A stretch of DNA of 64,000 bases from Diplolepis rosae (GCA_030998225.1 JAPYXD010000308.1:7760001-7824000); one strand, 5' to 3'; positions 24,194 through 37,605 are shown, counted from the first letter of the stretch. The notes: a model not told the origin generated them from the letters alone. Numbers and translations: made by a program.

Positions 24194-24497
24194 TATAGGC
24201 TTTTGTGGATATCGGAGTAGCCTATTAACTCCAGATGCAACACCAGGTTATAATAATTAACACCACATGGTATAAGAAACAATTAAACTTTAATTATAAC
24301 AAGTATATATCAAGAGTACATTGCTCGTACTCTTGGAGCAAGTTTCAAGCGCAGAACATCTGCTTGTCAATACGGCGGGCTAACAACTAACTGGTAACGC
24401 GCGGTAACGCGGTATCGCAGGACGCAGGAAAGTAGTACACTTGTGTTACTACGCGCGACTTGCACTGAGTGGTAGTGTGGGACTACAGATCCCTACA
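24194..24497 (-). repeat. element 1 5' LTR
   Basis: Partner of 17895-18199; it borders the primer binding site at its lower-coordinate side. Confidence 0.95.
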
Positions 24498-24501
24498 GTG
24501 G

Positions 24502-25894
24502 GCTGATAAACGCGCCCTCTGAACGCGTAACCTGGAGTTACTTTAAAGGTGCACTTTGCGCGTCGGTAAATAATGAAAGTTAGAAAATCCAGAAATGATT
24601 TACCATCAGAATTTCTATGGAGCGGCGGCGGTGTGCGCTGTCCTTGTTTCTTCCTCGTCGCTCTTGGACGCGAGAACGACTCGTCTCACTTCTCCTTATT
24701 CTCCTCGCTTCCTCCATGCAATGCTATTTTTAGATTTCACGCTTTCAGTTATCGAGTCGAAATTGAGAATTGTATTTCTGTGGACTCCGTGCAAAAGAGG
24801 CGCGACGCAGACGAAAATTGAAAATTTCAAATTTACGAAATATGTTATTTAAGAAACAACACTTTTTTATCCGATATTTTAGAAAAAATCTGCCTAAAAT
24901 AAACATCTGAAATATCATGTAAAATTTTATAAGCATTCAAACACTTCAAAAATAAACTGTCAGTAAAATTTGATGCCAATAAATGTTCCAAATTTGAATC
25001 AATATATATTTTCCTATTCAAATTTCCATACTTCTTATCAATTTTGTACATTTAAAAACTTCTTAGTCAGAGACATATTTTCTATTAAGCAGAGATAAAC
25101 ATAAAATTCAAGTTTAAAATTTACATTCTCAGTTTTATGTTAGAAATATTTTCATCTCACATTTTTGTAGCCTAAGCACAGACTTTTTATTCAAAAAATG
25201 AAATGGCCTAAGGAAAGGAAAAATTTTCTAATAGATGTGGATAAATTAAAAAGCTAAAATATGTGTTCATTGATATCTTCATATGAACATGTAAATATTT
25301 ATCGATATTAAATTTTACATAAAAATTTTTGTCCAAAGAGTTCAAATCTTGTTACAATTTGACAAGATCATATGGATGAGTTCAATTTTTTTAATGGAAT
25401 ATTTTGTAATTTTTAATTTGTCTGTTCTGCGGAATTCGGATGAAGATTTAAACAGTAAACAACAAATTTTTCAATGGAATTCAAGGTCAATAAATGATTA
25501 AAGTTTTATATTAAAATTTTAATCACAAATTTTTGAAGCTTTGTAACTATAACATTTTTTGGAATTTAACATCTTCTACATGACAATTTGTATATTAATA
25601 TATATATATATATATATAAACTACCATCGGAAACTACAGGTTGACCTGGAGTTTCAACTTTTGTTAAAGTGATTTATTTTATAGAAAGATATTACAAAAG
25701 AAATTTTAATTTAGATCTCTTTGAAGGAAATTAATAAGTCTGTAAAAAAATTAACATTTTAAAAGATTTTTTTAGTATGTCGTCATAATGATTTGTTAAC
25801 CTAATTAAAATATTTTTAGAAATTCTTTTCTGGATTCTATATCTTGTGGTTGAACATTTTACAAAAAGTCGTGTAATTTTAAAAATGTGTATCC
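24502..25894. other. AT-rich intergenic DNA
   Basis: No gene supported; overlapping short ORFs at 24573-24852 show no domain. A (TA)n microsatellite lies at about 25597-25618. Confidence 0.5.
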
Positions 25895-26070
25895 TGTTAT
25901 GCCTACCGGTAAGATACCCCTTCTATTAGCACTCGAGGCCTATATAATGTAGAGCGCAGGGCCCGCTCCACAGTTCTTCTCCGACCAATAAAGTTATAAC
26001 CACTGAGCTTTCTAAACACACGACTCAGCAATATTCTAAAAAACCTCATTCTTCAATACTACAGATAACA
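25895..26070 (+). repeat. element 2 5' LTR
   Basis: Starts TGTTATGCC and ends ATAACA (perfect short inverted ends). It contains a CCTATATAATG TATA-like box (about 25938) and an AATAAA polyadenylation signal at 25987-25992. Confidence 0.93.
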
Positions 26071-27006
26071 TTTTTTTGCGATCCTGCCTGAATCCGCTAA
26101 GTTCTCTTGGTTCTCGAAATTCTACGGAATAGATTAATTAGAAACATATAGAAACGCGGACGGCACTGACAAAAGAAACTGGATTCTACGGACCAGAAGC
26201 AAGTGAGAATCTTACGAGATTCATTAAGGCAAGAACTCCGGACTTCACTACGGTAAGCCCGAGAGAAAATGAAATAAAAGTGAATTAGTATTTATCTGAA
26301 TATAATTAGGCGCTGAACATAGTAGGCCCTATACTACGTAAACTCAGATTAAAGAACATTCAAATTGGAACGAGTCCCGCAAACAGACGGAAGAGGTACG
26401 TCACATAGACGGTAAGAACCTAAGAAGAATTGGACCAGGTTGACCAACGCCCATAACCTGTATAGCAGCAAGTAACTAACGCCCTTTGGAGAAACTGGTT
26501 TTTAGCAAGCAGCAGAGTGGTTGATACGTCATCGCTTGAGAAAGTCGCAGCGGACTCCACGGAATCCAGAGACCCTGAATCTCAGCAGTTAGCGGAAGCG
26601 AGAAACCGTAAGCATAAAAAATATATATGAATCTAAGCATTGTAACTTGGCGACTTAAAGCGATCTCAGGTCATTGAGTATAAGTCCTCCTTACGTTCGT
26701 TGAACGGCGACTGTATTACATAACAGGCGAGGCTAAGTAGTGATGAGATCGGGTCGACTATACTCCTGGTGTTCCAGAGCACTGGTCGTTCCTCAATAAA
26801 ACAAATACACTACTATTAAAATCTAAGAAATTGCAATAGGCGATTGCTTCGAATTTTATAGTATTAAAATACTGAAACATTTAATATTGTAACGCAAAAC
26901 ACACACCCGTTACGCAAACCATCATCAAATAGGGAAAATAGGTGAAAATAGGCACACCGGCGTTTGACAAACATCAAAACGGTACTTTGTACCGGATCGA
27001 CTAGTC
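26071..27006 (+). other. element 2 leader, 5' part
   Basis: Untranslated leader; no convincing primer site immediately after the LTR. It holds GAGTATAAGTCCTCCTTACG..GTTGAACGG at 26685-26713, a motif found again (twice) in the leader of element 3. Confidence 0.7.
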
Positions 27007-28149
27007 ACTTTCTATAAATTCAATGTAGTTTATTTATATTGGCATTGGGTCATAATTTTTCATTAAAAAACAATGTTCAAGCAAACATATCAAAAAATTT
27101 TTAAAGGAGCAGAAAATATATTGTAGGGATGAAAAAGGCAAACGTTTCGGCCACAAATGGGGGCCCTCTTCAGTGCCAAATTTAATGTACTTAGTGTCTA
27201 AGCTGTAAACGTGCAAGAAAAGTTATTAGCACTAACATTCGATTTTTTTGTTTTTGTTTTTTTTGGTCTTTTTTAATGATATTTTATAAACATGCAAAAC
27301 TTATGTGAGAATAGAAGATGGTAAGCTCCAAGGCATCTAGGAACGAGACCGCTCCAAAACACAGCCTTAAAAAAGTGTGAGAACTCCTATCTTGCAGATC
27401 CGCGAATAGTGAATCCGCAAACTGCCCCTTCTCAAAGGTACACATGAGAACCACCTATGGACACTGATATCTCCTACAAAATAAGCACAGATCCTGCAGA
27501 AAAAACATCACCATCCACAAGGGGCTCACAACACCCACAAGAAGTAAGCACTTCACAAAATCACAAAACACGAACCCGGACGGAAACAGATTTTTCGTTA
27601 AAGGGCAAAATCAAAAATTGATAGTTTTTTAATCTTCTATCTTCCTTTAAGACACAGAGGCGGCAGATAGAAGTAGCCGCACACTCTGTTTGGTGTCAAA
27701 AAGGAAACTGATTTGAGAAGAGAGCAGTACCGTTTGAAAACTAGCGTAAAATTTTAATATATACTAGTGAAAATTTGTTGTGGAGGGTCAAGTTACAAAC
27801 GCATAAACAAACCCCATACACGGTCTATGTCCTGGAAACTCGGGACCCAAGTACGCTTAAGTGTTCGGAGAGCGGAGAGAGAGAAAGAAGGGTTTCAGAC
27901 CACATGTTGAGAGAGACCCTCGGAGGAAGTAATTTTGGAATAAAATAACATGTGATGATTAAAAAAAACATATTCTTAGAAAGAGAGTTGCAAAACAAAG
28001 AAAAGGGCTATGACTTATTCAGTTAGTTTATTTAAAAATGCATTATTTTATATTTATAAAAATCTTTTATTTATAAAAATTTTATATTTATAAAAATCTT
28101 ATATTTATAAACATTTTATGTTCGGATTAAAACAAAAATATCATATTTA

Positions 28150-30300
28150 AGTAGGTAAGAATACGTATAAAAATCGCATTTCTTTTAAAGGTACCACTCG
28201 CGTGTGTACGTTATTATGTAGCGTTAATTAAGTAAAGAATGTATTCATAATTTTAAACCGGCGTTGAATCAAAATAATTCTCAATTGCTTTAAATCAGCG
28301 AGAAGTATTAGCGTATGTAATATAGTGAACGCTTCGCGGCTTGTTAATGCGATTTAATATTCGCATCGAACTAACGTTGAGCAATCTCACATAAGAGACG
28401 TTAACTGTTAATAAAAGTCGTATTTATTTCATAAGTAAAACTCGCGTGTATAAATTTTATGTAGCGTTGAGAATGTGTTTAAAGAATCCATCACTAGATA
28501 AACGACACGGTGCGCGAAATTCAAAATTCTCAGAGATTATATTCCGCGAGAAACTAAAAAATCTCGGAGATTATATTCCGCGAAAAGTATTCGCGTATTT
28601 AATATATAGAATGCTTTGCGGCTTGTTTATGCAAATTGATGTTCACATAGGACCAATCCTGATGAATCTCATATGTAAGACGTTAAATATAGTTAAAAAT
28701 CGTATTTATTTCCGAAAGTAAACTCGCGTGAATAAATGTTATTAAGCGCTGAGTACCTGTTGAAAGAATCCATCATTTGATAAACGACACGGGGCGCGAA
28801 ATTCAAAATTCTCCGAGATTATATTCTGCGAGAAATATTCGCGTATGTAATATATTGAACGCTTCGCGGTTTGTTTATGCGAATATATGTTCACATAGGA
28901 CTAATCCTGACGAATCTCATATATGAGACGTTAAATATACATAAAAATCGTATTTATTTCCCAAAAGTAAACTCGCGTGTGAAAATTTTAATGTAGCGTT
29001 GAGTACCTGTTGAAAGAATCCATCATTCGGTAAACGGCACGGGGCTCGAAACTCAAAAATCTCGGAGATTATATTCCGCGAAAAGAATTCGCGTATTTAA
29101 TATATAGAATGCTTTGCGGCTTGTTTATGCAAACTGATGTTCACATAGGACCAATTCTGATGAATCTCATATGTAAGACGTTAAATATAGATAAAAATCG
29201 TATTTATTTCCGAAAGTAAACTCGCGTGTATAAATTTTATGTAGCGTTGAGAACGTGTTTAGAGAATCCATCATTTGATAAACGACACAGGGCGCGAAAT
29301 TCAAAATTCTCAGAGATTATATTCCGCGAGAAATATTCGCGTATGTAATATATTGAACGCTTCGAGGCTTGTGTATGCGAATATATGTTCACATAGGACT
29401 AATCCTGACGAATATCATATATGAGACGTTAAATATACATAAAAATCGTATTTATTTCCCAAAAGTAAACTCGCGTGTAAAAATTTTAATGTAGCGTTGA
29501 GTACCTGTTGAAAGAATCCATCATTCGGTAAACGGCACGGGGCGCCAAACTCAAAAATCTCGGAGATTATATTCCGCGAAAAGTATTCGCATATTTAATA
29601 TGTAGAATGCTTTGCGGCTTGTTTATGCAAATTGATGTTCACATAGGACCAATTCTGATGAATATCATATGTAAGACGTTAAATATAGATAAAAATCGTA
29701 TTTATTTGCAAAAGTAAACTCGCGTGAATAAATGTTATTAAGCGCTGAGTACCTGTTGAAAGAACCCATCATTTGATAAGCGACACAGGGCGCGAAATTC
29801 AAAATTCTCAGAGATAATATTCCGCGAGAAATATTCGCGTATGTAATATATTGAACGCTTCGCGGCTTGTTTATGCGAATGTATGTTCACATAGGACTCA
29901 TCCTCACGAATCTCATATATGAGACGTTAAATATACATAAAAATCGTATTTATTTACCAAAAGTAAACTCGCGTGTAAAAATTTTAATGTAGCGTTGAGT
30001 ACCTGTTGAAAGAATCCATCATTCGGTAAACGGCACGGGGCGCCAAACTCAAAAATCTCGGAGATTATATTCCGCGAAAAGTATTCGCGTATGTAATATA
30101 TCGAACGCTTTGCGGCTTGTTAATGCGAATTGATGTTCACATAGGACCAATCCTGATGAATCTCATATGTAAGACGTTAAATATAGATAAAAATCGTATT
30201 TATTTGCAAAAGTAAACTCGCGTGAATAAATGTTATTAAGCGCTGAGTACCTGTTGAAAGAATCCATCATTTGATAAACGACACGGGGCACGAAATTCAA
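28150..30300. repeat. ~250 bp tandem array, left arm (8-9 units)
   Basis: AAGTAAACTCGCGTG recurs at about 28435, 28717, 28966, 29213, 29462, 29712, 29961 and 30209. Units alternate between three variants: AATAAATGTTATTAAGCGC, TAAAAATTTTAATGTAGCG and TATAAATTTTATGTAGCG. Confidence 0.85.
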
Positions 30301-30689
30301 AACATAAAAGAATAAGGTCTCTCGGTCTAGCTGTTCCACAACATCTAACCACATGGCGACCCAGAATGAGAAAGAAGTCACGTTCAAACAGTGAAGAGGG
30401 CTCATTAGGCTCATTAGGCTTATAGTCCTAATTTTTAAAAATATATATCAATTTCGAATGAAAGCTTTTATTAATTATATCAACCTTTAGGAAACTTTTC
30501 TATCAATCCATTTATTCCTGGAAATTTTCAATTAAATTTTATATCGGACACCGTTTATATGAGGAATAAATGATAATATATATAAATAAACAATATTATA
30601 AATAAATAATAATAATGATTATAAATAATTATAAATATTATGTATAGGTCACTAAACGCTCGACTTATACTTGTTAATATTTCTTTTAA
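30301..30689. other. foldback loop
   Basis: Unique AT-rich centre of the foldback element with tandem GGCTCATTA motifs near 30397-30420; no gene. Confidence 0.6.
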
Positions 30690-33190
30690 TATAAAATCAA
30701 TTAACGTCTCATATATAAGATTGGTCACGATAGTCCGTTGGGAATATTAAGTTGCATGAACTAGCCGCGAAGCGTTCCATATATTACATACGCGAATACT
30801 TCTCGCGGAATATAATCTCCGAGATTTTTGAATTTCGCGCGCCGTATCGTTTAAAAAATGATGAATTCTTACAACGGGTTCTCAACGCTACATAAAATTT
30901 ATACACGTGTGTTTACTTTTGGAAATAAATACGATTTTAGGTATATTTAACGTCTCATATATGAGATTCATCAGGACTAGTCTAATGTGAACATCAATTC
31001 ACATAAACAAGCCGCGACGCGTTCAATATATTACATACGCGAATATTTCTCGCAGAATATAATCTCGGAGAATTTTGAATTTCGCGCCCCGTGTCGTTTA
31101 TCAAATGATGGATTCTTTCAACAGGTACTCAGCGCTTAATAACATTTATTCACGCGAGTTTACTTTTGCAAATAAATACGATTTTTATCTATATTTAACG
31201 GCTTACATATGAGATTCATCAGAATTTGTCCTATGTGAACATCAATTTGCATAAACAAGCCGCAAAGCATTCTACATATTAAATATGCGAATACTTTTCG
31301 CGGAATATAATCTCCGAGATTTTTGAGTTTTGCGCTCAGTGCCGTTTACCGAATGATGGATTCTTTCAACAGGTACTCAACGTTACATTAAAATTTTCAC
31401 ACGTGTGTTTACTTTTGGAAATAAATACGATTTTAGGTATATTTAACGTCTCATATATGAGATTCATCAGGACTAGTCTAATGTGAACATCAATTCACAT
31501 AAACAAGCCGCGACGCGTTCAATATATTACATACGCGAATATTTCTCGCAGAATATAATCTCGGAGAATTTTGAATTTCGCGCCCCGTGTCGTTTATCAA
31601 ATGATGGATTCTTTCAACAGGTACTCAACGCTACATTAAAATTTTTACACGCGAGTTTACTTTTGGGAAATAAATACGATTTTTATGTATATTTAACGTC
31701 TCATATATGAGATTCGTCAGGATTAGTCCTATGTGAACATATATTCGCATAAACAAGCCGCGAAGCGTTCAATATATTACATACGCGAATATTTCTCGCA
31801 GAATATAATCTCGGAGATTTTTGAGTTTCGCGCCCCTTGCCGTTTACCGAATGATGGATTCTTTCAACAGGTACTCAACACTACATTAAAATTTTTACAC
31901 GCGAGTTTACTTTTGGGAAATAAATACGATTTTTATTTATATTTAACGTCTCATATATGAGATTCATCAGGACTAGTCCAATGTGAACATCAATTCACAT
32001 AAACAAGCCGCGACGCGTTCAATATATTACATACGCGAATATTTCTCGCAGAATATAATCTCGGAGAATTTTGAATTTCGCGCCCCGTGTCGTTTATCAA
32101 ATGATGGATTCTTTCAACAGGTACTCAGCGCTTAATAACATTTATTCACGCGAGTTTACTTTTGCAAATAAATACGATTTTTATCTATATTTAACGTCTT
32201 ACATATGAGATTCATCAGAATTGGTCCTATGTGAACATCAATTTGCATAAACAAGCCGCAAAGCATTCTACATATTAAATACGCGAATACTTTTCGCGGA
32301 ATATAATCTCCGAGATTTTTGAGTTTTGCGCCCCGTGCCGTTTACCGAATGATGGATTCTTTCAACAGGTACTCAACGCTACATTAAAATTTTCACACGC
32401 GAGTTTACTTTTGGGAAATAAATACGATTTTTATGTATATTTAACGTCACATAGAGGAGATTCGTCAGGACTCAGTCTAATGTGAACATCAATTTGCATA
32501 AACAAGCCGCGAAGCGTTCAATATATTACATACGCGAATATTTCTCGCAGAATATAATCTCGGAGAATTTTGAATTTCGCGCCCCGTGCCGTTTACCGAA
32601 TGATGGATTCTTTCAACAGGTACTCAACGCTACATTAAAATTTTTACACGCGAGTTTACTTTTGGGAAATAAATACGATTTTTATGTATATTTAACGTCT
32701 CATATATGAGATTCGTCAGGATTAGTCCTATGTGAACATATTTTCGCATAAACAAGCCGCGAAGCGTTCAACATATTACAAACGCGAATATTTCTCGCGG
32801 AATATAATCTCTGAGAATTTTGAATTTCGCGCCCCGTGTCGTTTATCAAATGATGGATTCTTTAAACACATTCTCAACGCTACATAAAATTTATACACGC
32901 GAGTTTACTTTTGGGAAATAAATACGATTCTTATGTATATTTAACGTCTCATATATGAGATTCGTCAGGATTAGTCCTATGTGAACATATTTTCGCATAA
33001 ACAAGCCGCGAAGCGTTCACTATATTACATACGCTAATACTTCTCGCTGATTTAAAGCAATTGAGAATTATTTTGATTCAACGCCGGTTTAAAATTATGA
33101 ATACATTCTTTACTTAATTAACGCTACATAATAACGTACACACGCGAGTGGTACCTTAAAAGAAATGCGATTTTTATACGTATTCTTACC
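30690..33190. repeat. ~250 bp tandem array, right arm (9-10 units)
   Basis: Reverse-complement units (CACGCGAGTTTACTTTTG) recur every ~250 bp from about 30905 to 33140. The repeated 75-codon ORFs at 31483, 31733 and 32482 are by-products of the unit, not genes. Confidence 0.85.
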
Positions 33191-34182
33191 TACTTAAATA
33201 TGATATTTTTGTTTTAATCCGAACATAAAATTTTTATAAATATAAGATTTTTATAAATATAAAATTTTTATAAATATAAGATTTTTATAAATATAAAATA
33301 ATGCATTTTTAAATAAACTAACTGAATAGGACATAGCTCTTTTCATTGTTTTGCAACTCTCTTTCTAAGAATATGTTTTTTTTAATCATCACATGTTATT
33401 TTATTCCAAAATTACTTCCTCCGAGGGTCTCTCTCAACATGTGGTCTGAAACCCTTCTTTCTCTCTCTCCGCTCTCCGAACACTTAAGCGTACTCGGGTC
33501 CCGAGTTTCCAGGACATAGACCGTGTATGGGGTTTGTTTATGCGTTTGTAACTTGACCCTCCACAACAGATTTTCACTAGTATATATTAAAATTTTACGC
33601 TAGTTTTCAAACGGTACTGCTCTCTTCTCAAATCAGTTTTCTTTTTGACACCAAACAGAGTGTGTGACTACTTCTATCTGCCGCCTCTGTGTCTTAAAGG
33701 AAAATAGAAGATTAAAAATTGAAATAAAAACTATCAATTTTTGATTTTGCCCTTTAGCGAAAAATCTGTTTCCGTCCGGGTTCGTGTTTTGTGATTTTGT
33801 GAAGTGCTTACTTCTTGTGGGTGTTGTGAGCCCCTTGTGGATGGTGATGTTTTTTCTGCAGGATCTGTGCTTATTTTGTAGGAGATATCAGTGTCCATAG
33901 GTGGTTCTCATGTGTACCTTTGAGAAGGGGCAGTTTGCGGATTCACTATTCGCGGATCTGCAAGATAGGAGTTCTCACACTTTCTTAAGGCTGTGTTTTG
34001 GAGCGGTCTCGTTCCTAGATGCCTTGGAGCTTACCATCTTTCTTTCTCGCATAAGTTTTGCATGTTTATAAAATATCATTAAAAAAGACCAAAAAAAAAA
34101 CAAAAACAAAAAAATCTAATGTTAGTGCTAATAACTTTTCTTGCACGTTTACAGCTTAGACACTAAGTACATTAAATTTGGC

Positions 34183-34220
34183 ACTGAAGAGGGCCCCCAT
34201 TTGTGGCCGAAACGTTTGCC
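34183..34220 (+). ncRNA. hammerhead-like motif in foldback arm (right copy)
   Basis: CTGAAGAG, a GGGCC/GGCC stem and CCGAAACG follow the order of a hammerhead ribozyme core (CUGAUGA, stem II, GAAA) but with CTGAAGA in place of CTGATGA. The mirror copy is at 27137-27174 on the minus strand. Probably degenerate. Confidence 0.35.
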
Positions 34221-34428
34221 TTTTTCATCCCTACAATATATTTTCTGCCCCTTTAAAAATTTTTTGATATGTTTGCTTGAACATTGTTTTTTAATGAAAA
34301 ATTATGACCCAATGCTAATATAAATAAACTACATTGAAGTTATTTTTGGGTCAAGATAAAAACTGAAGACATTAATACAAACATTCTCGAAATTACTTTC
34401 TATAAACCTTCCATTCGCGACAGCTCCA

Positions 34429-35769
34429 ATGTCTAGAGTTCATTCACCCGTCCGGGCCAAGTCCCCCTCCCATACCACGGAAGAACTGTTAGGACGAATG
34501 CTCGCCCAAATGGAATCTCTCACTTTCTCTTTCAATACGCTTAAGAGAGAAAACGAAAACAGAATAGAGGAAATTTCTAAGCTGGGAAAGAAAGTAGGTT
34601 GCTCGGGAGAAGTTGAAACAGATAAAGAAACTATACAACGACAAGATGTTACCAATGACTTGTCATCCGAAGGGGAATAGGAAAACAGGCAAGCACCAGA
34701 AAACTTATGATTTAGGAATGACAACATCTACGTAGAGCCTAGTGTACGATTCCCCGTCCCCTTAGCACCACACATCGACGAGAAGGGAAGAATAGAAGCA
34801 GAAACCGCGATCGAAACCACTCGTGGGATCAATGGTCAAGACGATATTGGAATAGAAGATTTCATTAAAACTGTTAAGAAAGCAAAAACCAGATGTACAC
34901 AACCTAATTTACTCTTGGACTTAATCATAGCAAAGAAAATTACTGGCTTCGCGGAAAAGTCAATCAGATATTTACAAATAAACTCATACGAGGATCTATA
35001 GGAAGCACTTAGACAAAATTTAAAATCGTCAAACTCGATTCTAGCCCTAAAATCAAAATTAGAAAGTTGCAAACAAGGAGCAACTGAGTGTGTTCAAAAT
35101 TTCACTGTTAGGTTCAGACAGATTATAAATGAAATTAATTACGCTGTACAGGCACAGCATGTCAATCCCATGGAGCGTGGAATAAAAATGAAGCTCGAAG
35201 AACAAGAAGCGGTGAACCGATACCTCCTTGACCTTAAGAAAGAGATAGGTATACAGATACGACTACTAAAACTCAATACAATAATGGAGGCACAGACGTA
35301 TGCCATAGAGACCGAAATGTGGTTAAAAGAAAATCAACCTGCACGAACACAATTAGTCACGAGTCCTGTACTGAAATACCTACCAAGGCCGCAACCAGTG
35401 CCACGATCTAACGCCAACACTAACGGAATAAGAACAGCTAATCATTCACTACCACTAGCAGACAGAGTAAAAATGATTTGTTATAAATGTGGCAAGACAG
35501 GTCATTTTGCAAACCAATGTCACGTTAGACAGAGTTTTCAAGCCGGACTGAACGTCAAAAGACCCCCACAACCAGTGAGAATGGTGCAAGAGGAAAACAC
35601 AGATGCAATACAAATGAAACCGGAAGAAGTACAGGAACAAATAGAGTACGAGGAATCAGCAGAATATCAGCCATACTATATGCGGACGACTCCGGTCCAT
35701 ACGAGCAAGAAGAAGAACAGGAGAATGCAGACTACTGGTCGACTCAGGAGCAGCAATAAATTTAATTAA
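34429..35769 (+). pseudogene. gag: element 2 Gag, degenerate
   Basis: An N-terminal ORF (34429-34680, MSRVHSPVRAKS...) with a coiled-coil-like stretch is followed by stops at 34678 and about 34999. The frame 35170-35769 then continues with the capsid C-terminus (LEEQEAVNRYLLDLKKEIG). A CCHC zinc knuckle CYKCGKTGHFANQC lies at about 35480-35520, followed by an acidic tail. The last part is frameshifted. Confidence 0.85.
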
Positions 35770-36510
35770 GGTGAAAGTGATTGCCATTGACGATAAAAGG
35801 CAAAAATACATTAAAAATTTATTATGGGTATGGACGAACACATCTCTACAGAAACAGTTAATTTAACATTTTTTGGACAATCACATATTTTTCATATTGT
35901 ACCTGACAATTTCCCACTTCCGGAAGAAGGGGTAATAGGAATAAAATTCTTTTCTAAATATCGACGTTATGCAATAACATCAGAATTTTTGATACTCGAC
36001 AACATAAAATTACCGCTCCACGAAGACGGAGAATTTATCCCTGGAAAGACAACAAAAGTATTTAGAGTAGCAAGGACTGATCAAAATCAGGATGTACTTG
36101 TATTAGATCAAGAAAACATACCAGACGGAATTTATAGAATTCAGAACAATGAGATTCCTGTACCCATTACCAATTACTGTATAGAACCTAAACCAATAAA
36201 CACCAGAATTAACTATGAACAAATACTAACTATTAATTCCCGAGACGTGAATTCACGCAAAAAGGAGGGCGAACTATGGAATAGATTACAGGAAATTTTT
36301 AAACTATCGAAACTGGATCATTTAGAGGAACATCAGAAAGATATTATACAAAGATTGATTACAAAATACCTAGAAGTATTCTCTTTGGACACCGAACCAC
36401 TCCCATGCACAAACCTAACACAACACGAAATTGTTCTGAAATCAGGAAGAAACATTAATTCAAGGTCACATAAACTGCCGGAAAAACACCGAGAATATTC
36501 ACTCCAGTAA
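35730..36510 (+). pseudogene. pol: element 2 protease and RT N-terminus
   Basis: The protease active site LLVDSGAAINLIK is encoded near 35730-35770 in a different frame from both flanking ORFs. The rest of the protease fold (FGQSHIFHIVPDNFPLPEEG, VIGIKFFSKY) lies in 35824-36510 together with the RT connection (TQHEIVLKSG). Stop at 36508. Confidence 0.8.
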
Positions 36511-36606
36511 ACGGAGAAACTTTTACGAAAAGGAATTATAAGAGAATCCCAATCACCATTTAACTCCCCACTGTGGATAGTACCTAAAAAAGGTAATAAA
36601 TTACGA

Positions 36607-37110
36607 ATGGTCATTGATTACCGCAAAATCAATGAAGATACGGATCAAGATGCATACCCGTTACCCGTAATAGACGATATATTGTATCAGCTTGGTAGAG
36701 CAAAATTCTTTTCAGCTTTTGATCTTTCAGCAGGATTCCACCAAATCCCAATGAAGGAAAGCGACAAGAAGTACACAGCCTTTTCTACATCTCAGGGACA
36801 TTTTGAATGCAACAGAATGCCTTTCGGATTAAAGAATGCTCCAGCTACATTCCAACAGATGATGGACAATGCATTTAGAGGATTAATAGGCACAAGATGC
36901 TTTGCATATATAGATAACATAGTAATTTTTGGCGAAACTATTCAAAAACATAACGAAAATTTAGAAGCGGTTTTGGAAAGAATAAAAACCCTAGGAATAC
37001 GTCTAGAACCCAGCAAATGCGAATACCTCAAACCAGAATTGGAATATTTAGGACATGTAATTACTAAGGATGGAGTAAAACCCAACCCAGAGAAATTAAG
37101 TGCAGTATAG
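36607..37110 (+). pseudogene. pol: element 2 reverse transcriptase, mutated catalytic box
   Basis: Contains MVIDYRKINEDT, FFSAFDLSAGFHQIPM and MPFGLKNAPATFQQMM, but the catalytic box reads FAYIDNIVIF, so the second catalytic Asp is replaced by Asn. Followed by LEYLGHVITKDGVKPNP and a stop at 37108. Confidence 0.9.
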
Positions 37111-37605
37111 AACTTTAAACAATTAAAAACAGTAAAGGACGTACAATACTTTTTAGGACTCGCAGGATACTATAGAAAATTTATAAAAAACTTTTGAAGC
37201 ATTGCAAGACCAGTCACTAAGCTAACGCAAAAAGATACAATATTCGACTGGACATTAAACTGCGAAAAAGCATTCTATGACTTGAAAAATGAATTAATAT
37301 CAGCACCAGTGTTGAGGTTTCTGAATTTTAAAGAACAATTCACCGTAACAACTGAAGCCTCAAATCAAGGCTTAGGAGCAGTTCTTATTTAAAATGGACA
37401 CCCATGCTTATTCATCTCAAGGGCCCTCAACAAAGCTCAAGAAAGATACAGTACCTCAGAAAAAGAGCTTTTAGCTATAGTATGGGCTATAGAGCGTTTG
37501 AGACAGTATCTCCTTGGTAACAAATTCAAAATCCACACGGATCACAGAGCTTTGGTCTGGCTCCATAACGTCAAGGATCCTAGCTCAAGATTACTTCGAT
37601 AGCGA
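37111..37605 (+). pseudogene. pol: element 2 RNase H, stop-ridden
   Basis: FLGLAGYYRKF, EASNQGLGAVLI and STSEKELLAIVWAIERLRQY are recognisable, with in-frame stops near 37196, 37390 and 37600. The RNase H TDAS site reads TEAS. Confidence 0.85.

Larger units (their letters stand above)
17895..24497 (-). mobile_element. Ty3/gypsy LTR retrotransposon (element 1)
   Basis: A 6.6 kb element on the minus strand flanked by GTGG on both sides (17891-17894 and 24498-24501), a 4 bp target duplication. The LTRs are 305 and 304 bp with only two observed differences, so insertion is recent. Order in the minus direction: 5' LTR, primer site, 1.6 kb leader, gag, protease, RT, RNase H, integrase, polypurine tract, 3' LTR. 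No env follows integrase. Two frameshifts in pol mean this copy is unlikely to be autonomous. Confidence 0.95.
27019..34338. mobile_element. 7.3 kb foldback element inserted in element 2 leader
   Basis: Inverted arms (about 27019-30300 and 30690-34338; paired positions sum to about 61357) surround a roughly 390 bp unique loop. The outer 1.1 kb of each arm is single-copy; the inner part is a tandem array of about 250 bp units. ACTTTCTATAAA is present at 27007-27018 and again at 34397-34408, a likely target-site duplication, although about 58 bp of unpaired sequence lies between the right arm and its right copy. The architecture is that of FB/foldback transposons. No transposase is encoded. Confidence 0.8.

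Noticed and set aside
24573..24852. Two overlapping ORFs of 82-85 codons
   Set aside because: No conserved domain, different frames over the same bases, no flanking gene signals.
27034..27216. 60-codon ORF repeated on the opposite strand at 34141-34323
   Set aside because: By-product of the foldback arms being inverted copies; no domain.
31483..32709. Three near-identical 75-codon plus-strand ORFs
   Set aside because: They recur with the 250 bp tandem unit and reflect the unit's frame, not a gene family.
28150..33190. CRISPR-like repeat array
   Set aside because: Units are about 250 bp, with no unique spacers, in an insect transposon.
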